64,000 bases of DNA, from positions 4,402,001 to 4,466,000 of the forward strand of contig OZ251532.1 of assembly GCA_965243175.1 (NCBI GenBank), in the 5' to 3' direction. Each line of letters begins with the position of its first letter. Within the stretch, counting starts at the first letter, position 1. Shown one piece after another: positions 11,427-20,394 of the stretch. Source of the DNA: VXYL01 sp965243175. GTDB lineage: Bacteria > Pseudomonadota > Gammaproteobacteria > Pseudomonadales > Azotimanducaceae. Under the pieces are notes generated by a model that was given only the letters and a program-made list of their open reading frames with translations, did no database searches and was not told the DNA's origin. The position numbers and the translations under genes are program-made.

Positions 11427-14400
11427 CCGTCGCCGCGGTCGCGTTCACCGCCGCCGTCGAGTAGCTGGCGACCACCGACGAGCGCCTTCCCGCCAGCCCC
11501 AGCAGGCCGCCGACGACGCCGCTGCCGTCCACCGCGCCCGTCGTCCACACCGCCGCCACGCGGGCGCTGCCGACGACGCGGCCAGCGAGCAGGCCGATCC
11601 GGTTGCTGGTCGAGACCACGCGGGCGTCCGCCACGCCCAGCCGCGAGATCGACGCGCCGTCCAGCACGCCGAACAGCCCTTGGAAGCGATCCGTGGAGTT
11701 CACGAACAGGTTGTGGATCACGTGGCCGTTGCCGTCGAAGACCGCCCGGAACGGATCGGTGCCGTCGCCGATCGGCGTCCAGCCGCTGCCGCCGTTGTGG
11801 TAGGCGTCGCCGGAGTCGCTGGCCGGCGGGCTGCCGGTCCACGTGGCGCCGTCGCCGTCGGTGTCGAAGTCCAGGTCCGCCGCCAGCTCGTAGCCCGCGC
11901 AGACCGCCGCGCCGCTGTCCACCGGACACCCCATCCCTGCCGCATGGCCCGGAAAGGCGGCGCGGTAGGAGGCCTCGTTGGCCGCCGACGGCGCGCCGGC
12001 GCCGCGCAGATCCCAGCGCATGGCGTTCAGCTGCGCCAGCGTCGAGACTTCGATCAGGCCGTCGTTGTCGACGTCGTAGTCGATGGTCGCGCCGTCGTCG
12101 TCCACCAGGCCCACGCGCAGCAGGCCGTTGACGGCGTTGTAGCCGCCGCCGTTCGCGACGTGCGAGATCGACGCCGACTCGCCGATCGGGTCGAGGTCCT
12201 CCAGCGCCTTCGCGGTCAGCGTCCGCCCGGTGGCCCAGTTCTGCCGCGTGAACGTCAGCGACGCGGCGTCCACGGACACCAGCTCCGCGTCGTCGATCGT
12301 GATCGCCACGGTGACGTTGGCGGTCGGCTGCATGGACAGCGACACCGCGTAGCGCGCCGCGTTCAGCCGGTGTCCGCGCGCCTCGTGCAGGACCAGCGGC
12401 CCGGGATCCTGCCGCGGCGTGCTCGGCGCCGCGTCCACCAGCACCTCGCCGCGGTCGTCGTCCGCCACCGTCGCCGTCACCTCGCCGACGTTGCCGAATA
12501 CCGGCACGGTGTGGGTGATCGCGACCGTTTCGTTGTCCGAGTCGTCGTCCGGCAGCGCCCTCACGGACACCGTGCGCGGCGTCGCCCAGTCGGCCGCGGT
12601 GAACGTCAGCACGCTCTGATCGCCGGCCGTGCCGCCGTCGACGTCCACCGCCACCGACGCGGCGGTGCTTGCCACCGTCAACGCCACCGGATCTGTCGGC
12701 GGCTCGTCGAGCCGCACCGTGTAGGTGCCGGTGTTCGCGCCCGGGCGCTCGTTCAGCGCCAGCGTGGTGCGGCTCAGCCGCAGCTCGAAGGTCGCCGCCA
12801 CCGGCACCGCCGGCGTCGCCAGGGTGGCGGACCCCATGTGCGCCGACGCGGCGACGAAAAGGGCCAGGGACTGCTCGAAGTCGAAGTCCGTGTCGTTGTA
12901 GGCCAGCGTCAGCGTCGCCTCGGTGTCTCCCGACGACACCGGCGACAACGAATCGACGGTGAGGCCCGGCACGCCGGTCGCCAGCGTGAAGTTGGTCGCG
13001 ACGACGCCGCTCGCGTAGGTCGTGTTGACCAGTTCGACCGTCAGCGTGGCGCCGTCGAGGTTCGCTTCCTCCAGCTCCGCCGGGTTCGTGCTGCTGACGG
13101 CGGCGCGCGGGGCGTTGGCGCCGTCCACCTTGTGCGCCGCGCTGTCCGAGACCGCCGCGGCGCCCAGGGCGAGCGCCGCGTTCTCGGTGCCGCCGAGGAT
13201 GCGGATGGCGCCGCTGTTCAGCGTCAGCGCGGTGGCCTCGATGCTCAGGCCGTCGGTGTCCGAGTCCGCCGCCACGACGGTGTAGCGGAAGACCAGCTCC
13301 GTGCCGCCGTCGCCGGACGTGTACGCCGCCTGGCGGGTCTGGGCGCCGATCATGAGCGCGAGCTGTGGAGCGCCGGTCACGTCCACCGACTTGTTGAAGG
13401 CGACGGTGGCCTCGATGGTCTCGCCCAGGTTGTAGGTGTCGCCCAACGCCGGCGCGTTCAGCGTCACGCCGACGATGCCCGGCGGGCCGGCTTGGCTGTC
13501 CACCTTGTACTGGGAGGCGTTGGTGAAGGCGTTCCGGCGGAGCGCGATGTCCGCGGCCACCGTGGCGTCGCGGGCGTCGTTGACGGCGCCGCCGTTCAGC
13601 GTCAGGGCGCCCTCGAAGACGCTGAGGCCGTCGGCGTCGAAATCGCCGGCCTGGACGACGTGGCGGAAGCGCAGCCGGGTCGTCCCCACGACTCGGAACA
13701 GGGGCAGCTGCCTCGTCTGCTGGCCGATGGCCAGAGCGAGCTGGGGAGAGCCGGTGACCGCCACCGGGCGGTCGAAGTCGACGCTCAGGTCGATGCGTTC
13801 GCCGAGGCGGTAGGTCTGGTCGTTGGCCGGGGCGCGGCGGAAGAACACGTTGGCGACCTTCGGCCTCGTGAGCCGGGTGCCGTCCACCTTGTGGTCGCCG
13901 CTGTCGGCGATGGCGTGGGTGCCGAGGCCGAGCACGGCGTTCCTGGTGCGCTGCCACAGCCTGATGGTGCCGCCGTTCAGCGTCAGCGCACCGGCGGCGA
14001 TGCTGATGCCGTCCGTGTCGACGTCCGCCTGCACCAGCTTGTAGCGGAACACCAGCGAATCGGTGCCGGTGCCGGATGCGTAGCTCGCCTGGCGGGTGTT
14101 CGAGCCGACGCCGAGCGCCAGCTGGGGCGCACCGGTGACGTCCACCACGCGGTCGAACGTGACCGTGGCCTCGACGGTCTCGCCACGCTCGTAGGTGTCG
14201 CCGGACACCGGCGCGTTGAGCGCGACGGCCTCCACTTCCGGATCGGTCTCGCGGGAAGCATCGATGTCCAGCAATGAATTGTTCCTCGCCACCCTTTGGC
14301 CCGTATGGCGGATCGTATCCAGCCCAAGGTTCGCCGCCACAGTCGTGTCGCGTGCGTCCTGAATGGTGGCGCCGCCATCCAAGCGGACGGTGGTCGTGGC

Positions 14401-16173
14401 GTAGACCCCAAAATCGACGAGCGTCGCGTCCTGCACCACGTACCGGAACACCAGCACCGTCGGCGTGCTGGCACTGGGAATGTAAGATGCAAGCGGACGG
14501 TTCGAGCCAAACCTATACTGGACCGTCGGCGTGCCAGTCACGACCACCGGACGATCGAACGTCACATGGAGTTCGACGATCTCGCCCCACATGTAGGTGT
14601 ACTTGCTGTTAACGGACTTCGATGGATCGACCGCCATGAGGCGGGCGCCGCCGCTACCGGTGCCGCTGCCATGGCCGATGATCTTTGCCGCGTTGAACGT
14701 GCCGCCGGTCACCTTGTGGGCGGCGCTGTCGGTGATGGCGCGGTGGCCGATCGCCAGCACGGCGTGGACGTCGCCCCCGCCATCGTGGATGGCCGCGCCG
14801 TTCAGGGCGAGCGCCCGGGGGCCGATGCTGATGCCGTCCAGGTCGACGTCCGCCTCCACCACCGTGTAGCGGAACACCAGCCGCGCCGGGGTGCTCAGCT
14901 CGCGAGCGTAGACCGCCTGGCGGACGACGCCGCCGACGTTCAGCGCCAGCTGCGGCAGGCCCACCACATGGACGCTCCTGGTGAACAGCAGCGTGACGTC
15001 GATGTTCTCGCCGCGCTCGTAGGCGTTGCCGATCGGGCGGTTGAGGGTGATGCCTTGGATGCCCGGCGCACCCTGGCTGCCGTCCACGCGGTGGCTGCGG
15101 CTGTTGCTGAAAGTGCTGCCGAGGGCCAGCCGCGCGCTCGCCGTGCCGCCGCTCAAGCGGATGCTGCCGCCGTTCAGGGTGAGGGCGCCCGCGGCGACGC
15201 TGATGCCGTCCGCGTCCGCATCGCCGGGCACCACCGGGTAGCGGAAGGTGAGCGACCGCGTGCCCGAGCCCGAGGCGTAGCGGGCCTGGCGGACCCCCGT
15301 GCCGACGCCGAGCGCGAGCAGCGGCGTGCCGGTGACCGCGGTGACCTGGTCGAAGCGCAGCCGCACTTCAATGGTCTCGCCGACGCGGTAGCCGGCGGCG
15401 TTCGCCGGCGTGCTGGTGACGGCGATGCCGGTCTGGGAGGGGCCGCCGGTCTGGTCGACGGTGGTCATGGCCACGTCGACGTCGGCGAGGGCGTTGTAGG
15501 CGGCGTCCGTGGACGACGGGTTCAGGCGGACGTTCCAGTTCTGGTCGCCGTCGGTGAGCGCATCGTTGACGCCGGTGGCGGTGACCGTCCTGTTGCCGCC
15601 CCAGTTGCCCTGGGTGAAGGTGAGGGAGGAAGGCGACACCGTGCCTTCCGTGGTGTCCGTGCTGGTGACCGCGACAGTCACGTTGGCGCTGGGCCGGGTG
15701 CGCAGCCGCACCGCGAATCGCGCCTCGGCGCCCTCCTCCGTGGTCGAACCCGCGACATCGCCGACCACCAGCGCGGGATCGTCCGCATGCACCCAGATGA
15801 AACCGGTGTTCTGATCGGTGCTGTCGTGCGAGACCCAGTTCTTGACGAGGAAACGGATCTGCTGGTCGGTGGTGAACGAGCCGGTGTAGCTCAAGCGCAG
15901 GTCCACGCACGCGCCGGGGGCGGCATCGACGTTGGCGATGCTCAGCGAGCCGGCGCCCGCGGACGGCCAGTTCTGCAGAACGTATCCGTTCGAAGTGGTT
16001 CTGCTAGCGTGATTCCAGAGCCCGCAGATCCTGACCGTGGAGTTGTTCAGGCTGCTCTGGAACAGCGCGTGGGGGCTGTTGATGTTCGCCTGGGCCGCGG
16101 CCGGCAGCGCACCCGCAGCGAATAGCAGCGCGATGACCGCGCGGACGACGCGGGCACGGAGGGTGCTCATCAC
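11302..16173 (-). CDS. N-terminal part of giant secreted Ig/Calx-beta/GLUG surface protein, truncated by the IS
   Basis: The frame is 1,623 aa, of which about the last 45 are IS sequence after position 11427. It starts GTG at 16173 (ATG one codon later) and has a clear Sec signal peptide (RARVVRAVIALLFAAGALPAAAQA). Domains in order: a unique N-terminal region, a Calx-beta-like domain (about residues 130-240), six Ig-like repeats with the VTGTPQLALxVG signature, further Calx-beta-like domains (DDDSDNETVAI, DDDRGEVLVDA), and the first GLUG block (DVDNDGLIEVSTLAQLNA). The frame enters the IS and stops at 11302. The pre-insertion protein continued into 1-9720. As it stands the product would be secreted but lack all later GLUG units and the C-terminus. 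A poly-C run just upstream may switch expression. Confidence 0.85.
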   Translation of the reverse strand: MMSTLRARVVRAVIALLFAAGALPAAAQANINSPHALFQSSLNNSTVRICGLWNHASRTTSNGYVLQNWPSAGAGSLSIANVDAAPGACVDLRLSYTGSFTTDQQIRFLVKNWVSHDSTDQNTGFIWVHADDPALVVGDVAGSTTEEGAEARFAVRLRTRPSANVTVAVTSTDTTEGTVSPSSLTFTQGNWGGNRTVTATGVNDALTDGDQNWNVRLNPSSTDAAYNALADVDVAMTTVDQTGGPSQTGIAVTSTPANAAGYRVGETIEVRLRFDQVTAVTGTPLLALGVGTGVRQARYASGSGTRSLTFRYPVVPGDADADGISVAAGALTLNGGSIRLSGGTASARLALGSTFSNSRSHRVDGSQGAPGIQGITLNRPIGNAYERGENIDVTLLFTRSVHVVGLPQLALNVGGVVRQAVYARELSTPARLVFRYTVVEADVDLDGISIGPRALALNGAAIHDGGGDVHAVLAIGHRAITDSAAHKVTGGTFNAAKIIGHGSGTGSGGARLMAVDPSKSVNSKYTYMWGEIVELHVTFDRPVVVTGTPTVQYRFGSNRPLASYIPSASTPTVLVFRYVVQDATLVDFGVYATTTVRLDGGATIQDARDTTVAANLGLDTIRHTGQRVARNNSLLDIDASRETDPEVEAVALNAPVSGDTYERGETVEATVTFDRVVDVTGAPQLALGVGSNTRQASYASGTGTDSLVFRYKLVQADVDTDGISIAAGALTLNGGTIRLWQRTRNAVLGLGTHAIADSGDHKVDGTRLTRPKVANVFFRRAPANDQTYRLGERIDLSVDFDRPVAVTGSPQLALAIGQQTRQLPLFRVVGTTRLRFRHVVQAGDFDADGLSVFEGALTLNGGAVNDARDATVAADIALRRNAFTNASQYKVDSQAGPPGIVGVTLNAPALGDTYNLGETIEATVAFNKSVDVTGAPQLALMIGAQTRQAAYTSGDGGTELVFRYTVVAADSDTDGLSIEATALTLNSGAIRILGGTENAALALGAAAVSDSAAHKVDGANAPRAAVSSTNPAELEEANLDGATLTVELVNTTYASGVVATNFTLATGVPGLTVDSLSPVSSGDTEATLTLAYNDTDFDFEQSLALFVAASAHMGSATLATPAVPVAATFELRLSRTTLALNERPGANTGTYTVRLDEPPTDPVALTVASTAASVAVDVDGGTAGDQSVLTFTAADWATPRTVSVRALPDDDSDNETVAITHTVPVFGNVGEVTATVADDDRGEVLVDAAPSTPRQDPGPLVLHEARGHRLNAARYAVSLSMQPTANVTVAITIDDAELVSVDAASLTFTRQNWATGRTLTAKALEDLDPIGESASISHVANGGGYNAVNGLLRVGLVDDDGATIDYDVDNDGLIEVSTLAQLNAMRWDLRGAGAPSAANEASYRAAFPGHAAGMGCPVDSGAAVCAGYELAADLDFDTDGDGATWTGSPPASDSGDAYHNGGSGWTPIGDGTDPFRAVFDGNGHVIHNLFVNSTDRFQGLFGVLDGASISRLGVADARVVSTSNRIGLLAGRVVGSARVAAVWTTGAVDGSGVVGGLLGLAGRRSSVVASYSTAAVNATAATGCATNRRSVVAHWVRSRAASRATRPLRRTDWRPMPFRARRG
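11392..11437. repeat. Right end of the IS: terminal inverted repeat plus 11-bp target duplication
   Basis: The inverted copy of the left end runs 11392-11426, ending TCGCACACC. The second target copy CCGTCGCCGCG follows at 11427-11437. Excision leaving one copy joins ...NATAATG to QAAGLVGWN, recreating a GLUG motif across the junction. Confidence 0.9.
13125..15460 (-). repeat. Six tandem Ig-like repeats (VTGxPQLALxVG type) in the giant surface protein
   Basis: Six units of about 120-150 residues lie head to tail. Each has a GETIEVxLxF-like strand, a VTGTPQLAL-like core, an FRYxVVxxDxDxDGISIxxxALTLNGG segment and an HKVDG-like end. Unit ends fall near 15085, 14710, 14265, 13890, 13500 and 13130. 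They are bacterial Ig-like or SwmB-like beta sandwiches common in long extracellular proteins. The fifth unit is closely copied at the 3' end of the lipoprotein gene at 31290-33032. Confidence 0.75.
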
Positions 16174-16191
16174 ACGCCGGCCGGGCTATTC

Positions 16192-16215
16192 GGGGGGGGG
16201 GGGGGGGGGGGGGGG
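16192..16215 (-). promoter_or_regulatory. 24-nt poly-C tract 18 nt before the surface-protein start, possible phase-variation switch
   Basis: A run of 24 G on the plus strand reads as 24 C upstream of the GTG start at 16173. Long homopolymers change length by slipped-strand mispairing. Within a promoter or leader they tune expression of surface proteins, as poly-G/C tracts do in Neisseria. The length in one assembly may be inaccurate. An ATG at 16233 would read through the tract in the same frame but meets TAG at 16186-16188, so a regulatory rather than a coding role is favoured. Confidence 0.55.
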
Positions 16216-16679
16216 ATTTGAGGGTTGTGCCATGCAGGACGTACAACGCCGCTGCCTGGTGGCAGCAGCGGCGTCGCCGAATCCTCCTAGCCGCTCGTCC
16301 ACGATCCCGTGCAGATTCCCGTCTACAGCCCCCCTTCGGCGTTCGCAGCACAGGCACGGCGACAGAGCGCCGAGCCAGTGCGACCGCTTGTGGACTCTGC
16401 CCTATTCCGGGCCGTCCTGCAACCGCCTGCACGAAAACGGCGCGTGGGCGACGACGCGGGAGCGCAGACGTCTCGCGGCGTCTCGCCACCAGGCGGCCGC
16501 GAGGGAACTCGGCTGTCGACCGCGGGATTGCCGGGCGAATCTCCTACAGCCGCTATGGGCAACGGCTGGACGCGCTCGCCGAGGCGGTGGTGCGTTGCGA
16601 AACGGCCGACGAGCTGCTCCGCCAAGCCACCAACGGGAGGCCCACAGCGTAGCGACGCCCAGGGCTGTCGGGGCGGGCG
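16216..16679. other. Intergenic stretch upstream of the giant surface-protein gene
   Basis: These 464 bases lie between the poly-C run and the end of the thioredoxin-like gene. They should hold the surface-protein promoter, but I see no convincing -35/-10 pair. Short open frames exist on both strands. The plus-strand one ending at 16652 has a helical-looking tail (RLDALAEAVVRCETADELL) that I cannot assign to a family. Confidence 0.4.
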
Positions 16680-17255
16680 TTAGTTTCGGGCCAGCAGGTG
16701 GTCGAAGTAGCGGTGCGACTCCGGGGCGTCCCAGTTCGCGCCGCCGACGTGGCTGAACGCCACTTGGAGATTCTGTGCGTGCGGGCTTTGGGTGAGGACG
16801 AAGGTGGAGGGGATGCCTTTCGTTTGGAAGATGGGCGGCCGGTGCTCGGCGACGAAGACGGGGAGGTTCCAGCCCTTCTCCTCGACGAAATCGCGGACCA
16901 GCGACAACGGTTCCGTGGAGACGATGACGAAGGCCAAGCTTCTGCCTTGGTAGCGCTCGGCCAAGCTCTCGATTGAGGGCATCTCGCGTACGCACGGGGC
17001 GCACCAGGTGGCCCAGTTGTTGACGAAGACGACCGAGTCCGCGAACTCGCCTAGGTAGGTTTCGTCGCCGTCCAGGCTCGTCAGTGCCCAAGCCATCATC
17101 GCCGGGGGCGCAGCGGGGTCGGTGGGGAACTCCGGCACGTCGCCGAAGGGCGCCTCCTGCTGGCGGCCCCCCTCCATAAACGAGGACACCGCCACTGCGA
17201 ATGCGCCGAGGCCGCCGATGCCGATGATCGCCAGCACCACGGCGCCGAAGAACAT
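16680..17255 (-). CDS. Membrane-anchored TlpA-like thioredoxin-fold protein
   Basis: A periplasmic redox protein of 191 aa from the ATG at 17255. A single N-terminal membrane helix (GAVVLAIIGIGGLGAFAVAV) is followed by a thioredoxin fold with the active-site motif WCAPC inside VNNWATWCAPCVREMP, and the cis-Pro region GIPSTFVL. Related TlpA/ResA proteins reduce or shuttle disulfides outside the cytoplasm. A TTG at 17288 would add 11 residues (LSFLNRHFFVG); neither start has a clear ribosome site. It is the last gene of the minus-strand run, 68 nt after the second ABC permease, so it may serve or share regulation with that transporter. The exact redox partner is unknown. Confidence 0.8.
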   Translation of the reverse strand: MFFGAVVLAIIGIGGLGAFAVAVSSFMEGGRQQEAPFGDVPEFPTDPAAPPAMMAWALTSLDGDETYLGEFADSVVFVNNWATWCAPCVREMPSIESLAERYQGRSLAFVIVSTEPLSLVRDFVEEKGWNLPVFVAEHRPPIFQTKGIPSTFVLTQSPHAQNLQVAFSHVGGANWDAPESHRYFDHLLARN

Positions 17256-17323
17256 GCCGACGAAGAAGTGGCGGTTGAGGAAGCTCAAGGCTCTGGCTGT
17301 CGCCGTTCGCTGCGGGAACGAGC

Positions 17324-18487
17324 CTATTCGCCACGCAAGGCCGCGGTGATCGGCATCCACGCCGCTCGCACGGCCGGGAACAGGCCACCCACCGCGCCGA
17401 GGGCGAGCGCCCAGATCAAGCCGGTGTACAGGAGTTCGGGCGTTACCGCGAAGTCGAAGGCGATCTGCGAGAAGGAGACGTTGTTCAGCGTCGAGGCAGT
17501 GTAGCCGTTGAAGATGGAGTAGCTGATGGCCGCGCCGAGCAGGCCGCCGAGCAGCGCCAGCGCCATCGCCTCGACCATCACCGAGACCACCACCGGCACG
17601 TTGCCGAAGCCGAGGGCGCGCAAGGTGGCGATCTCCACCGTGCGCGTGGCGACCGCCGAGTACATCGTGTTCAACGCCGCGAACAAGGCGCCGATGGCCA
17701 TGATGACGGCGATGGCGAAGCCAAAGCCTTCGATCTGGCCGGCGAGACCGCCGGACTGCGCGGCCAGGTATTCCTCTTCGCCGACGAGTTTCAGATCCAG
17801 CCTCGGGTCGTCCTCGATGCGCTGCGCGAGTTCGGGAATCCGCGCTGGCGAATCCACCTGCACGCGCAGGGAGGTGACGCTGTCGCCGCGTCGGAACGCC
17901 GATTGCGCCACCGGCAGGTCCATCCACAGTTCGGATTCCAAGGCGGAACCGCCGGCTTCGAAGATGCCGACCACGGTGAACTCCGCCTGGCGCACCGTGA
18001 TCGAGTTGCCGACGTCGATGCCGGCGAACTCGACGTGGGCGCCGCGACCGGCGATGACCTCGTCGCGGCCGGTGGAGAACGCGCGCCCTTCGACGACTTC
18101 GATGCCGCGGCGGATGTCGAACGCCGCCTCGGTGACGCCGCGCACGATGAGGTTCGCGTCGAGGCCGGTGGAGCGCTTCGGCACGTCGGCCACGGTGTAG
18201 AGCTCGCCGCTGGCGAAGGTGACGCCTTCCATGCTCGTCACGACGTTCATTTCGGGCACTAGGATGGTGCTCGACAGTTCGGAATCGGAACCGCCGCGCA
18301 GGACGATGGCGCGGTCCGGTTCGCCGCCGCGATCCAAAGTGGCGCGGAATCCGGCCGCCATGGCCAGAATCGCCACCATCACGCCGACCACGCCAGCGAT
18401 GCCGACGACGATGACCGCCGAACTGCCCAGCCGCGACGGCAGGTTCCTCAAGTTCATCAGCGTGATTTCGACGATCTGGCCGAACAT
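17324..18487 (-). CDS. ABC transporter permease, FtsX/MacB-like (second subunit)
   Basis: 387 aa. An N-terminal membrane helix (SSAVIVVGIAGVVGVMVAIL) is followed by a periplasmic MacB_PCD-like domain of about 220 residues and three C-terminal membrane helices with the FtsX-type segment RTVEIATLRALGFG. It starts 2 nt after the stop of the first permease, so the two are translationally linked. With the other permease, the ATPase and the adaptor upstream it should form a MacAB/LolCDE-like complex that extrudes a substrate or moves a lipophilic molecule from the inner membrane using cytoplasmic ATP. Nothing visible identifies the substrate. The two permeases are divergent and probably heterodimerise. 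Confidence 0.88.
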   Translation of the reverse strand: MFGQIVEITLMNLRNLPSRLGSSAVIVVGIAGVVGVMVAILAMAAGFRATLDRGGEPDRAIVLRGGSDSELSSTILVPEMNVVTSMEGVTFASGELYTVADVPKRSTGLDANLIVRGVTEAAFDIRRGIEVVEGRAFSTGRDEVIAGRGAHVEFAGIDVGNSITVRQAEFTVVGIFEAGGSALESELWMDLPVAQSAFRRGDSVTSLRVQVDSPARIPELAQRIEDDPRLDLKLVGEEEYLAAQSGGLAGQIEGFGFAIAVIMAIGALFAALNTMYSAVATRTVEIATLRALGFGNVPVVVSVMVEAMALALLGGLLGAAISYSIFNGYTASTLNNVSFSQIAFDFAVTPELLYTGLIWALALGAVGGLFPAVRAAWMPITAALRGE

Positions 18488-18489
18488 CG

Positions 18490-19652
18490 CTAGATCCTCC
18501 GCAGGGCGTCCGCGATGGTGAGGCGGTTCGCCTGCAACGCCGGCTGGATGCCGACGACGACGCCGAGCAGCACCGCGACGCAGAAGCCGAGGGCGACGGT
18601 GGCGGGCGAGAAGAGCAGCGGCCCCATGCCGAACTGCGCAAGCTGGCCGCCGACCAACGGCATGGCGACCGTCGTGATGCCGATGCCGAGCAGGCCGCCG
18701 ACCGTGCAGAGCAGCACCGACTCGCCGAGCACCAGCCACGCCACCTTGGCGTCGGTGAAGCCGAGGGTCTTCAGTACGGCGAGTTCGGGGATGCGTTCGC
18801 GCAGCGCCTGGTTCATCACCACCGCGGTGAGCAGCAGGATGGTGAAGAAGACGGCGGAGAGGATGCCGTTGGCGATGAGGCCGATGTCGCCGACCTGGGC
18901 GCTGAAGGAACGCGCCATCTCGTCTTCCGTCATGGTCTTGACGGGGTTCATGGAGTTCTCGAACAGCGCGTCGATGGCGGAGGAGACCTCCGGGGCGCGA
19001 TCGGGGTCGTCGATGCGCACCGTCCACCAGCCGACCGAGCCTTGGCCGAAGGCGCGGGCTTCGTCGAAGTAGTCGTAGTGGAAGAGGAAGTTGGTCGCTG
19101 GCAGGTCGCCCTCCTCCCATTCGTAGAAGCCGACCAGGTCGAACTCCCAGAGGCGGTTGCCGTCGCCCATTGGATAGATGTCCGCCTCGATGGGGATCTT
19201 GTCGCCGACCTGCCAGCCGAACCTTTCGAGCATCTCCTTCGGGGCCACCGCGCCGGTGCGAGTGCTCGCGAAGGCGGCGAGATGCTCCTCGGAGATGTTC
19301 AGTTCCGAGTAGATGTCGAAGTAGGCGCGGGGCTCGACGGGGAACTTGGGGAAGAAGTTCATCGGCTCCTGGTAGTTGCCGCCGAACCAGGTCAGGTGGG
19401 TGACCGCATCGACGCCGTCCACGGCGAGAATCTCGCGGCGTTGGCCCATGGGCAGGGCCTCGATGATGGAGAATTTGGCCGTCGTCACCAGCCGCTGCGC
19501 GCCGGCCACGCCGTCGCCAGCGCCGCCCTCGAAGAAGGCGGCCATGGTGCGCAGCAGCGTGAAGAGCAGGAAGGCGACCAGCACCGAGAACAGCGTCAAG
19601 TACGTGCGCACCGGGCGGCGGTTCAGGTTCGCCCAGACCATGAGGAAGGCGT

Positions 19653-19656
<4 letters not shown>
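18490..19656 (-). CDS. ABC transporter permease, FtsX/MacB-like (first subunit)
   Basis: 388 aa. It begins MNAFLMVWANLNRRPVRTY, with a first membrane helix at about residues 18-38, a large periplasmic domain (residues 40-260), and C-terminal helices carrying the conserved cytoplasmic segment RIPELAVLKTLGFTDAKV. It overlaps the ATPase gene by 4 nt (ATGA) and is followed 2 nt later by the second permease, so all three are expected to be co-translated. Its periplasmic part is rich in aromatic and acidic residues and differs from that of the second permease, which supports a heterodimer rather than a recent duplication. Confidence 0.88.
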
Positions 19657-20333
<677 letters not shown>

Positions 20334-20394
20334 TGATGGTCTCCGTTTTCTTCCTTTGCGTTCACCGCTGGGATGGGCGTTTGGAAGCTGTGCG

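Larger units (their letters stand above)
6933..12054 (-). repeat. Super-repeat unit 1 of the giant surface protein, containing the IS
   Basis: It spans 5.12 kb in place but about 3.41 kb once the 1,717 bp of IS plus duplicated target are subtracted. The short GLUG block (12054 to 9314, net about 1.02 kb) carries the insertion; the long block (9314 to 6932, 2.38 kb) is intact. Confidence 0.7.

Noticed and set aside
16171..16233. Upstream ATG at 16233 reading through the poly-C run into the surface protein as a translational switch
   Set aside because: With 24 C the frames agree, but TAG at 16186-16188 stops it. Shifting by one or two bases puts it out of frame with the gene or into TGA, so no length gives a fusion.
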